Below are positions 34,595-42,241 of a DNA stretch of 64,000 bases, piece by piece. Numbering within the stretch: position 1 is the stretch's first letter; every line of letters starts with the position of its first letter. Both the position numbers and the translations under genes were made by a program. The stretch covers positions 1-64,000 of the forward strand of contig JBAZSD010000002.1 in the NCBI GenBank assembly GCA_041662605.1, given 5' to 3'. The DNA comes from Desulfomonilaceae bacterium. GTDB lineage: Bacteria > Desulfobacterota > Desulfomonilia > Desulfomonilales > Desulfomonilaceae. The notes under the pieces are model-generated. The model did no database searches and was not told the origin of the DNA. It saw only the letters and a list, made by a program, of their open reading frames with translations.

Positions 34595-36064
34595 TCAGTG
34601 AGCTAATGATAGTTTCTTGATCGCCTTTAAGAAAATCTTCAAGTCCTCCTTAAGATTCCTCGTGGCTGAATAGTAATTTTCCACCGCAATCTTTTCTTCT
34701 TCGGATGTATTTCCAGCGCACTCTGCGTCCACCGGCGTGAAAAGACCATCAAGGACTTCAAATCGCTGTTGTTTCCAGTCTTCCTGGTAATTGTCAAAAT
34801 CTTCCTCTTTGAGCGGTCTCACTCCTACTAGCCTCAGTTTCCCCGATACCACTTCAATTAGCGCCGGAAGACGCTCCACAAGGGGACCTGCGTCATCAAA
34901 ATAAAAGAAATTCACAGCCCGAGCAGCGTCTTTTGACGCGGGATCAAAATAAAGATCCCGAACCATTAGTGTGTGAGAAGCAAAAAATGTCTTTCCCCTT
35001 GTCAATCGGAAGATTCCCTTAAAAATCCATACCGGGGAGGTTAACATGAACAAAAGCGCGCCGAGAACTCGATCGGCTATCTTTTGAGAAAGCCTGTAGA
35101 TGATTTTCTTGTTTACACCTGAAAGAAGAAATGGATCCCCCACCGATGTCCATGTTCCTACGTTAACATTGATCATTATATTTGCGATGACCATACTGTC
35201 TTCAATGTTCGCGTCCGTCCCAACATACGTTTCCTTAAAGATTACACTGGACGCGACTGACGCTGAATGGTCTATTATAACGCCATCACCTAGAACGCTG
35301 AACGGAGCTATTCTCGCTCCGGGGTTAATCCTGCAATAATCTCCGATGAAGCTCGGGGCATGTATGATGGCGTTGGAATCGACGACTGTGTGGTGACCTA
35401 TCCGGGGCTCTTTTTGATCTAGTGTCCCGTAGTCCGGTCCCAAGAAATTGTGGAAGCATCCCCCGATGCAAGCCATGTTGGCCTTCCAAAGATCTCCAGG
35501 GCTCTCGACAGACAAGTAATTCCCATCCCAAAAATAGTCGATCAATTGGCTGCAATCCAGATTACACTCTTCGAAAACATAACATCCTGTGTCCAGAGGC
35601 GCATCAACCGGTACTCTGAAACAACGCTTGACACCATCCTGATCAGTCCCGAATTCAACGTGTCCGGTCGACAGGATTCTGATCGGTTTTCCTTTGGCGT
35701 CGGGACGCAAGTTTGAGAATGTTTCGTATTCAAGGTCCAGCATACTCTCTGAAGGGATCAGAACTACCGGAAATTCCATCATGCCGGAAACACGTTTTAG
35801 AACCTCCTCCGAACTGTACGGATCCTTGTAAACAAGCATTTCGATAGACGCTCCCCATCTCGTATCTGGCCCTACGAAGCTTCCGACAGACAACGGGTTT
35901 TCTACCGCAATAACGAGGATCTTCCTAATCCCGTTCCTGACGCAGTTCATTATTTGCCATTCGAGCAGGGGCCTGTTAAGAACAGGAAGCATACCTACCG
36001 GCCTGCGCCTTGCAATTGGCTGAAAGCTTCTCGATTCATTGAAAAGAGTAATGATCGCGTGCAT
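34595..36064 (-). CDS. Nucleotidyltransferase-like / left-handed beta-helix / sugar-transferase hybrid protein
   Basis: A 489-residue protein with three segments. An N-terminal nucleotidyltransferase-like domain (res. 1-200) starts NESRSFQPIARRRPVGMLPVL. A hexapeptide-repeat beta-helix (res. ~215-310) has IHAPSFIGDYCRINPGARI. The C-terminal ~150 residues are related to polyprenyl sugar-phosphate transferases (GKLRLVGVRPLKEEDF) but lack an obvious N-terminal transmembrane helix. The glucose-1-phosphate NTase signature is degenerate, so activity is unclear. It sits between STAS and the sugar-transferase gene 36176 and may be a regulatory or polymer-modifying relative. Confidence 0.7.
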   Translation of the reverse strand: MHAIITLFNESRSFQPIARRRPVGMLPVLNRPLLEWQIMNCVRNGIRKILVIAVENPLSVGSFVGPDTRWGASIEMLVYKDPYSSEEVLKRVSGMMEFPVVLIPSESMLDLEYETFSNLRPDAKGKPIRILSTGHVEFGTDQDGVKRCFRVPVDAPLDTGCYVFEECNLDCSQLIDYFWDGNYLSVESPGDLWKANMACIGGCFHNFLGPDYGTLDQKEPRIGHHTVVDSNAIIHAPSFIGDYCRINPGARIAPFSVLGDGVIIDHSASVASSVIFKETYVGTDANIEDSMVIANIMINVNVGTWTSVGDPFLLSGVNKKIIYRLSQKIADRVLGALLFMLTSPVWIFKGIFRLTRGKTFFASHTLMVRDLYFDPASKDAARAVNFFYFDDAGPLVERLPALIEVVSGKLRLVGVRPLKEEDFDNYQEDWKQQRFEVLDGLFTPVDAECAGNTSEEEKIAVENYYSATRNLKEDLKIFLKAIKKLSLAH

Positions 36065-36175
36065 TTTTGTGGAAGCGCTTAATCTAACATCGAAACAGAG
36101 TCCGTTATAATCTGCATGGACACGATTTATTCGTCACCGACCCACGAAACGATTTGTTGCTTGACGTTACGATTT

Positions 36176-36925
36176 TCAGTAAGCCCCCCTTCCAGTTAGA
36201 ACCGCTGGGATCGTCTTGAGAAGCAGCTTGAGATCCCCCAAAAGTGATTGGCTCTCGATGTACTGAACATCGAGACGAACCTGAGTCTCAAAATTTATGT
36301 CACTCCTTCCGCTAACCTGCCAAAAGCACGTAAGCCCTGGCGTCGCATCGAGTCTCCTTCGATCGGTCAGTGTATAAAGCTCGACTTCCTTGGGTGGATG
36401 AGGTCGAGGACCAACCAGAGACATGTCACCTCTTAAAACGTTGTAAAGCTGAGGGAGTTCATCAATACTGAGCTTTCTAATTAATCTTCCAACTCTCGTG
36501 ATCCTGGGATCACGCTTCATCTTGAATATCACGCCCCCCGTCTCGTTTTGATCCAGGAGATCGTCTTTTAATTGGTCCGCTTCAAGAATCATTGAACGAA
36601 ACTTGAACATTTTGAATCTTTTCCCCCATTTACCCGCCCTATCCGATGCGAAAAACACCGGACCGCGATCCTCAACTTTGATGGCAAGAGCGGTGAGGGC
36701 AAATACAGGGGAGAGCAAAATCAGTCCGAACAAGGAACCGATGATGTCGATCCCCCGTTTCAGCATTCGGCTACCTCCAACAACTATTATCCAAAGAGCT
36801 TTCTTTATTTTGAAATGAATCGATTGTTTCCAGCGGGAAACTCTGATCCCATCCCGAGCGTACTTACGATACAGTTTTTCCATTAGTTCGTAGTCGCGTT
36901 CAAATTTTTCGTTACTCTCGGGCAT
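36176..36925 (-). CDS. Undecaprenyl-phosphate sugar phosphotransferase (priming transferase)
   Basis: A 249-residue bacterial sugar-transferase family enzyme with an N-terminal membrane segment (DIIGSLFGLILLSPVFALTALAI). The conserved core includes KWGKRFKMFKFRSM, RKLSIDELPQLYNVLRGDMSLVGPRPHPP and GLTCFWQVSGRSD. It transfers a sugar-1-phosphate onto undecaprenyl phosphate to start surface polysaccharide assembly. It is shorter than WcaJ/WbaP, lacking the N-terminal membrane bundle. It lies between the partner-switch genes, which implies shared regulation. Confidence 0.92.
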   Translation of the reverse strand: MPESNEKFERDYELMEKLYRKYARDGIRVSRWKQSIHFKIKKALWIIVVGGSRMLKRGIDIIGSLFGLILLSPVFALTALAIKVEDRGPVFFASDRAGKWGKRFKMFKFRSMILEADQLKDDLLDQNETGGVIFKMKRDPRITRVGRLIRKLSIDELPQLYNVLRGDMSLVGPRPHPPKEVELYTLTDRRRLDATPGLTCFWQVSGRSDINFETQVRLDVQYIESQSLLGDLKLLLKTIPAVLTGRGAY

Positions 36926-37098
36926 GGTTTCTGGAACTCACCGATCACTAGGGTCAATAAATGACCAGATATTAATTGATTAAGCCGTCTGATGAACAAA
37001 CTTCACAATGATTGGAGTCAAGTTCAAAAATACTTAGGCGGCAATCTTTGTTTGAAAACAGGCGCCCAATTTTTATAGAAGTCCGGACTCATGTTAAG

Positions 37099-38244
37099 TC
37101 AGACAACATGGATCAAAAACATGGTTATATCATCTTCAAAAATCTTCGAGCCGTGAAAATTTATCAAATCATCCAAGATCGTGGAAAGAATTTCGTCCAT
37201 GGCACAATTGGAATTGTTTACCAGCATCTGTTTAAGTCTATCCAGCCCATAGAAATCATCTAAACTATTGTCATCGGTGTCCGAAAGAGTCTCGGTGACT
37301 CCATCCGTAAACACTAGAATTCTGTCCCCTTTCTCAAGTTGAACCCTACCATCCTCGTAGTCCATTCCAGACAAGGCTCCCACCAGGGGGCCTCCAATTT
37401 CAAGTTCTTCGAATGTTCCGTCATTTGGTCTAAAAAGAAAGGGTCGAGGGTGTCCAGCGTTAGTATAAACCAACTCAAGGGTTTCCAGGTTGATTACACC
37501 GTAAAAAACCGTCAAGAAATCCGAGTCGGGCAAAATTCCGAACATCTGATCGTTTATGACCTTGAGCAGTTCCGCTGGTGAGCCTGTAGTCCTGGCAAAT
37601 GACTGAAACGCCATTTTGAACATCGCTCCCACCATAGCGGCTGCTACGCCATGCCCCGACACGTCTACCTCGGCAAATCCAATTCTCGAGGGTCCGAGTT
37701 CAATGACGTCATAAAAATCACCACCTGCGGGGGAAACAGGTTTATATAACGCTGAAAAAGCCACGTTATCGCAACTCGGGAAATCTTCCGGCAACAACGA
37801 TCTCTGCAACTGTGAAGCCATTTCCATTTCTCTGGCCATGACCTTGTTGCGGATTTCAATTTCCTTTCTGGCCTCGTACAGAGCAAGGTGATTCTTCACC
37901 TTTATTCGAAGTTCCTGCTTGTCATAAGGTTTTGTAATATAGTCTACTGCGCCTGCTTGCAAACCTGTTTCACGACTTTTTGAGTCTTCGAGGGCTGTGA
38001 GGAATATAACTGGCACGGCCTGTTCAATGATTCCCCCTTTGAGAATCTCAAGCGTCTCAAAACCATTCAGTCCCGGCATCTCTATGTCTAGAAGAACCAA
38101 GTCAGGAGGGTCAAGCCTGGCTTTATCGATCGCTTCCTGGCCGGAAGCGGCGGATATTACCTCATAGCTCTGTGTGAGCATAGTTTCCAATATACGCCGG
38201 CTCATAGGGTGGTCTTCGACAACTAGAACTTTGGATCTGCTCAT
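37099..38244 (-). CDS. Receiver-PP2C phosphatase (RsbU/SpoIIE-like response regulator)
   Basis: A 381-residue protein. The N-terminal receiver has phospho-Asp53 in LLDIEMPG and a KPYDKQELR loop. A short linker with a coiled-coil tendency (NKVMAREMEMASQLQRSLLP) follows, then a SpoIIE/PP2C phosphatase domain (GGDFYDV, EVDVSGHGVAAAMV, FTDGVTE). Phosphorylation would switch its phosphatase activity on a STAS antagonist, most likely the one at 34148. It is the upstream-most gene of the polysaccharide/partner-switch block. Confidence 0.9.
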   Translation of the reverse strand: MSRSKVLVVEDHPMSRRILETMLTQSYEVISAASGQEAIDKARLDPPDLVLLDIEMPGLNGFETLEILKGGIIEQAVPVIFLTALEDSKSRETGLQAGAVDYITKPYDKQELRIKVKNHLALYEARKEIEIRNKVMAREMEMASQLQRSLLPEDFPSCDNVAFSALYKPVSPAGGDFYDVIELGPSRIGFAEVDVSGHGVAAAMVGAMFKMAFQSFARTTGSPAELLKVINDQMFGILPDSDFLTVFYGVINLETLELVYTNAGHPRPFLFRPNDGTFEELEIGGPLVGALSGMDYEDGRVQLEKGDRILVFTDGVTETLSDTDDNSLDDFYGLDRLKQMLVNNSNCAMDEILSTILDDLINFHGSKIFEDDITMFLIHVV

Positions 38245-38341
38245 TTTGACCTGTTTGCCCGATTAGTTCCAAAAAGGTGAAATTGCCTATGTTTTCACTA
38301 TTAAATTAAATATTTAGCATACAACCAACTAAAAGACAATC

Positions 38342-38368
38342 GGCATTGTTGAAGATATCAACAATGCC
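38342..38368. repeat. Perfect 11-bp inverted repeat in divergent intergenic region
   Basis: GGCATTGTTGA (38342-38352) and TCAACAATGCC (38358-38368) pair perfectly around 5 nt. It lies about 100 bp upstream of the receiver-PP2C gene (minus) and 353 bp before the histidine kinase (plus). It may be an operator or a hairpin. A 122-codon minus ORF across it is not called. Confidence 0.55.
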
Positions 38369-38411
38369 TGTCATTTTCGATCGTATAATGGCGCTTGACG
38401 CATTTTCGTCC

Positions 38412-38426
38412 TTTACACGATGTAAA
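38412..38426. promoter_or_regulatory. Candidate enhancer (UAS) palindrome for sigma-54 activator
   Basis: TTTACA-CGA-TGTAAA is a perfect palindrome whose centre lies 130 bp upstream of the sigma-54 GG element at 38549. A longer version of the same palindrome occurs at 45070-45090 near two other sigma-54 promoters, supporting a shared activator. Confidence 0.6.
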
Positions 38427-38547
38427 AAATACTGACATGGCATGTGTTGAGGGCGCCTTGCCGGCAAAAGGCCAATCAATTGCATTCCCGGGGTCCTTTC
38501 GTTGATCCCCATGATTTTCGACTCGCTAGTATATACTGGTCTGGATA

Positions 38548-38563
38548 TGGCACAAGCCTTGCT
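38548..38563 (+). promoter_or_regulatory. Sigma-54 (-24/-12) promoter of the histidine kinase operon
   Basis: TGGCAC-AAGCC-TTGCT matches the RpoN consensus with the invariant GG (38549-38550) and GC (38561-38562) separated by exactly 10 bp. The start of transcription would be near 38574, 147 bp before the ATG of the kinase at 38721. The remainder of the 38245-38720 spacer carries the two inverted repeats listed separately. Confidence 0.75.
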
Positions 38564-38720
38564 GAACTCTTGTTCGAGTTGGCATTGATCTACGTCTGAC
38601 TGACCTGAATGATCGCTGAAAACAGTTGGACAGGATAAACGTACATTTATAGACTTTTCAGCTAAAATCAATGAGGCGATTTATTTTTGAACCTTAAATG
38701 AGGCTTCTTGGAGGACCGGA

Positions 38721-40439
38721 ATGACCCACAAACACTATGAGAACCTCGGCTCCAAAATGATCGCCATGACGCTCAGCTTCTCGTTAGTTCCGCTATTTGC
38801 TCTTGGCGCCACCATATATTATGAGTTTAACGCCACTTTTCAGAACAAGATTATCGAATCTTTAAGAAGTCTCATTCAAAATAGAAAGAGTTCAATTGAA
38901 CTGTTCTTCGATGAAAGAGTCTCACAGCTTAACACAATAGCTCAGACCCATTCCTTCGAAAAACTCAAGGATGAGAAATTCCTCACAAAAGTTTTCAACG
39001 TCATACAATCAAGGTCTAAGTCATTTATAGACGTTGGTGTAATTGATTCTGACGGAAACCACATTGCTTACGTCGGGCCTTATTATGAAAAGCTAAAGTC
39101 CGTTAATTATTCACACGAAGATTGGTTTCAGGCAGTTCAATCAACGGGTGTATATATCAGCGACGTGTTTCTTGGGTTTAGAAAGGTGCCTCACTTTATT
39201 ATAGCGGTGACGAGCGTTGAAAATAATAGGGTGTGGATATTAAGGGCCACCATTAATTCAGCCATTATTGATGAAATTGTCCGAGGCGCTCAGCTAGGGA
39301 AACGCGGCGACGCTTTTATAATTAACAGGGAGAATATCTTACAGACCACCCCCAGATTCTCCGGCATACTCCTGGAACATCCCAATACGCCCAATTTCTC
39401 GTCATTGCGCGCGGCAACGATTGAATCAATGAACTTCAAAGGTGATGAAAGTCTTTTTGGAGCCATTCCCATATCAGTCCCTGCACAGTGGGTTCTGGTC
39501 GTGAAGGAAGATCCCAAGGAAGAAATGGCTCTTCTGTTCAGGGCTCACTATATAGAAGCCTTGATTCTGTCTTGCGGAGTTATTCTAGTGGTTCTAGGGA
39601 CAGTGTTCACAACGAGGTTGATGACCAGAAGATTGATGGATATCGAGAAAGAAAAATCCAAGAATGAAGACCTGATGATTCAGTCCAGCAAGATGGCTGC
39701 CCTGGGTAAAATGGCCGCTGGCATAGCGCATGAAATAAATAACCCGCTCCAAATTATTGGCGATCAGGCTGGATGGATGAAAGACCTGCTCGAAAGCGAA
39801 GAAATCCAGAAATCAGATAATTTAGAGGAATTTGAGGGCTGCATTAAGAAAATTGAACGTCAGGTCAACCGGTCTCGAGAAATTACTCACCGTCTACTAC
39901 GTTTCGGAAGAAGGATGGAAACTACCCAGGAAATCGTAGACATAAATCACCTGGTGTCAGAAACAATAACTTTCCTCGAGAATGAAGCGCATTTCAGGGA
40001 TATTCAGATACAAACGGAGTATGAGGAAACTCTTCCCAAGGTATCCACAGATCCCAACCAGCTTCAGCAAGTTTTCCTAAATATAATTGATAACGCGATC
40101 GACGCCGTAGGCCAGTCGGGCTTGATAAAAATAAGCACTCAGTCTGACTCAAGAAACCCGGGGCAGCTCACCGTTCAAATTTCTGACAACGGGCCAGGGA
40201 TATCGAAAGAGGCATTATCGAGAATTTTCGACCCGTTTTTCACTACCAAAAGACCGGACGAAGGAACAGGATTGGGGCTATCTATCAGTTATGGAATAAT
40301 GGAAAAACTTGGTGGGCTGATTGAGGTAGAAAGCGAAGAAGGCCATGGAACAACTTTCTACATTCGTATACGAAAGAATGGGGACTCTCCAAGGCAAGTC
40401 GATTCCATTTCAAAACCAAAAGGTCTGAGCGCGGGGTGA
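38721..40439 (+). CDS. Membrane sensor histidine kinase with periplasmic Cache-type domain
   Basis: A 572-residue kinase. Transmembrane helices lie near residues 14-33 and 275-298, enclosing a dCache-like periplasmic sensor (YVGPYYEKLKSVNYSHEDWF). No clear HAMP is seen. HisKA carries His337 (GIAHEINNPLQ), and HATPase_c shows DNAIDAV, DNGPGI and TGLGLS. It is followed by a receiver gene 6 bp on, its likely partner. Transcription is likely sigma-54 dependent. The Cache fold typically binds small organic ligands; the ligand is unknown. Confidence 0.92.
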   Translation: MTHKHYENLGSKMIAMTLSFSLVPLFALGATIYYEFNATFQNKIIESLRSLIQNRKSSIELFFDERVSQLNTIAQTHSFEKLKDEKFLTKVFNVIQSRSKSFIDVGVIDSDGNHIAYVGPYYEKLKSVNYSHEDWFQAVQSTGVYISDVFLGFRKVPHFIIAVTSVENNRVWILRATINSAIIDEIVRGAQLGKRGDAFIINRENILQTTPRFSGILLEHPNTPNFSSLRAATIESMNFKGDESLFGAIPISVPAQWVLVVKEDPKEEMALLFRAHYIEALILSCGVILVVLGTVFTTRLMTRRLMDIEKEKSKNEDLMIQSSKMAALGKMAAGIAHEINNPLQIIGDQAGWMKDLLESEEIQKSDNLEEFEGCIKKIERQVNRSREITHRLLRFGRRMETTQEIVDINHLVSETITFLENEAHFRDIQIQTEYEETLPKVSTDPNQLQQVFLNIIDNAIDAVGQSGLIKISTQSDSRNPGQLTVQISDNGPGISKEALSRIFDPFFTTKRPDEGTGLGLSISYGIMEKLGGLIEVESEEGHGTTFYIRIRKNGDSPRQVDSISKPKGLSAG

Positions 40440-40445
40440 CAAAAG

Positions 40446-40838
40446 ATGGACCAATTCAAAGTATTGGTAATAGATGATGAGATTGATTTTGTCGAAACAA
40501 TGGTCAAGCGTTTAAAGGACAGGGGCTTGAAAGCTGAGGGGGCCACCAGCGGTCAGGAAGGACTCGAATGCCTGGATCGTAATACTCCGGATGTTGTTGT
40601 TCTCGACGTGAAAATGCCGAAAATGAGCGGAATTGAAGTCCTGAAGGAGATCAAGAAGAGAGCGCCTCTCACCGAAGTGGTGATGTTAACTGGGCATGGA
40701 TCAGTTGAGGCCGGCATCCAAGGGTTACAACTAGGAGCTTACAATTATGTTATGAAGCCGGTTCCTTTTACTGAATTGCTGGGTTTGATCGTTCAGGCTT
40801 ACGAACGCAAACTCATTGAACAAGATCGTGGCGCTTAA
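40446..40838 (+). CDS. Stand-alone receiver (CheY-like response regulator)
   Basis: A 130-residue protein comprising only a receiver domain: DDE near residues 10-12, phospho-Asp54 (VVLDVKMPKMSG), Thr in MLTGHGS and Lys in MKPVPF. It lacks a DNA-binding or AAA+ output domain, so it cannot itself be the sigma-54 activator of its operon. It follows the kinase at 38721 by 6 bp and probably passes phosphate on, perhaps to an Hpt such as that at 33302. Confidence 0.9.
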   Translation: MDQFKVLVIDDEIDFVETMVKRLKDRGLKAEGATSGQEGLECLDRNTPDVVVLDVKMPKMSGIEVLKEIKKRAPLTEVVMLTGHGSVEAGIQGLQLGAYNYVMKPVPFTELLGLIVQAYERKLIEQDRGA

Positions 40839-40903
40839 AATCAGGTTTCTAAGGTTCTGTGTTACCCTGGTTCACGCCTTTATGGTCGCGTTCTGAATGA
40901 CAC

Positions 40904-41827
40904 ATGAAATTTAATCCCAAAATTCATTATCTTACACCTTTGCTGGTGGGAACAATCGCCGTCCCGATTTTCTATTTGGAAGGACCTATCTTCGGAGTAA
41001 CCTTATTACTGGTGGCCGGTGTGTGTGCCTTTCAGGTTAGGTTTTTGGTGTCGAAAAGTTTCTCGAAACCCGACTTGGAAATTAACCAGTTACCCGAGTG
41101 CCCCCGTCCGAAAGTATTTTCTTCCATTGATGAACTCGCCTCAGGAATAGCCCACGAAATCAACAATCCTTTAGCTATAATAGCTCAAGAAGCGACATGG
41201 ATTGACACGTTACTTCGTAAGAGATTTTGTCAGGGTTCTGCTACCCAAAACGAGATAGAAGATTGTTTGGATTCATCGTCGGAAATCCAGAGACAGGTAG
41301 AACGCTGTAACCTGATCATCACGAAATTGTTAAGCATGGCGAGAGAGTTGAACATTGTAGTTCAAAAAATAGACATAAACGAAGTAACACGAACGGTCTA
41401 CGAAATAGCCACAAGAGAAAAATCCGTTTCAAAAACAGAGGTCACACTGGAACTTGATCCAAGGGCTCCTGTAATTCTTTCGGATGGTCCTTTGATACGG
41501 CAAGTGCTGTTGAATATCTTAATGAACGCCAAACAGGCGGTTGGAGAAAAAGGAAAAATAAAGATCAAGACCAGGCTTAGAGAAAACAAATGGGTTGACA
41601 TAGACATTCAAGATAACGGATGTGGAATTTCAGAAGAAAACATCCAAAAGATTTTTCGTCCTTTTTTTTCGACAAAGAAAGGACAGGGAACCGGACTCGG
41701 TCTAGCTATTTGCCGAGGAGTTATCGAAGAATTAGGGGGGCGCATAAATGTAGAAAGTCAGCCAGGTTCTGGAACACTCTTCACTGTTAGCCTTCCTTTG
41801 AGGTTAAGGGTATCAGGGACAAATTGA
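40904..41827 (+). CDS. Short histidine kinase with two N-terminal membrane helices
   Basis: A 307-residue kinase with two adjacent hydrophobic helices (res. ~8-50) and no periplasmic sensor domain to speak of. HisKA has His84 (GIAHEINNPLA), and HATPase_c motifs NAKQAV, DNGCGISEENI and GTGLGLAI are present. The core resembles that of the kinase at 38721. It is followed by its own receiver 1 bp later. The lack of a sensor suggests it senses through the membrane or through a partner. Confidence 0.9.
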   Translation: MKFNPKIHYLTPLLVGTIAVPIFYLEGPIFGVTLLLVAGVCAFQVRFLVSKSFSKPDLEINQLPECPRPKVFSSIDELASGIAHEINNPLAIIAQEATWIDTLLRKRFCQGSATQNEIEDCLDSSSEIQRQVERCNLIITKLLSMARELNIVVQKIDINEVTRTVYEIATREKSVSKTEVTLELDPRAPVILSDGPLIRQVLLNILMNAKQAVGEKGKIKIKTRLRENKWVDIDIQDNGCGISEENIQKIFRPFFSTKKGQGTGLGLAICRGVIEELGGRINVESQPGSGTLFTVSLPLRLRVSGTN

Positions 41828-41828
41828 C

Positions 41829-42224
41829 ATGAATGTGAAACCAAAAGTGCTAATTGTAGATGACGAAGAGCGCTTCCGCTCAACCATGAGAAAACTACTT
41901 CTTGCGGAGGGATTGGAAGCTTTTACCTGTGGAAGCGCAATCCATGCATTGGAAGAATTGCGCAAGAATCATTATGACATTGTCATCCTGGATGTTCAAA
42001 TGCCTGATATGACAGGTGTAGAGGCGCTGCCTCAAATTAAGCTGGTTGATCCGGAAATCGAAGTCATTGTGCTAACCGGACACGCTTCCGTTGATACAGC
42101 AAAAAGCATCATCAAAAATGGAGCTTTCGACTATCTTCTAAAGCCTTATTCCATGGAAACTCTATTGGAAAAAATAGAATCGGCGTTTGACAGAAAAATT
42201 GCCAGAAAAAAGCTGATTCCCTGA
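41829..42224 (+). CDS. Stand-alone receiver (CheY-like response regulator), second
   Basis: A 131-residue receiver-only protein with DDEERF, phospho-Asp55 (ILDVQMPDMTG), LTGHAS and KPYSMETL. It starts 1 bp after the stop of the kinase at 40904, so the four genes 38721-42224 are best read as one operon of two kinase-receiver pairs. It converges on the PEP-synthase-like gene with 17 bp between stops. Confidence 0.9.
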   Translation: MNVKPKVLIVDDEERFRSTMRKLLLAEGLEAFTCGSAIHALEELRKNHYDIVILDVQMPDMTGVEALPQIKLVDPEIEVIVLTGHASVDTAKSIIKNGAFDYLLKPYSMETLLEKIESAFDRKIARKKLIP

Positions 42225-42241
42225 AATTATCCGAAGTTCTT

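Noticed and set aside
38306..38671. 122-codon minus-strand ORF
   Set aside because: It spans the sigma-54 promoter, the enhancer palindrome and a perfect inverted repeat, with no motif; regulatory DNA is the better explanation.
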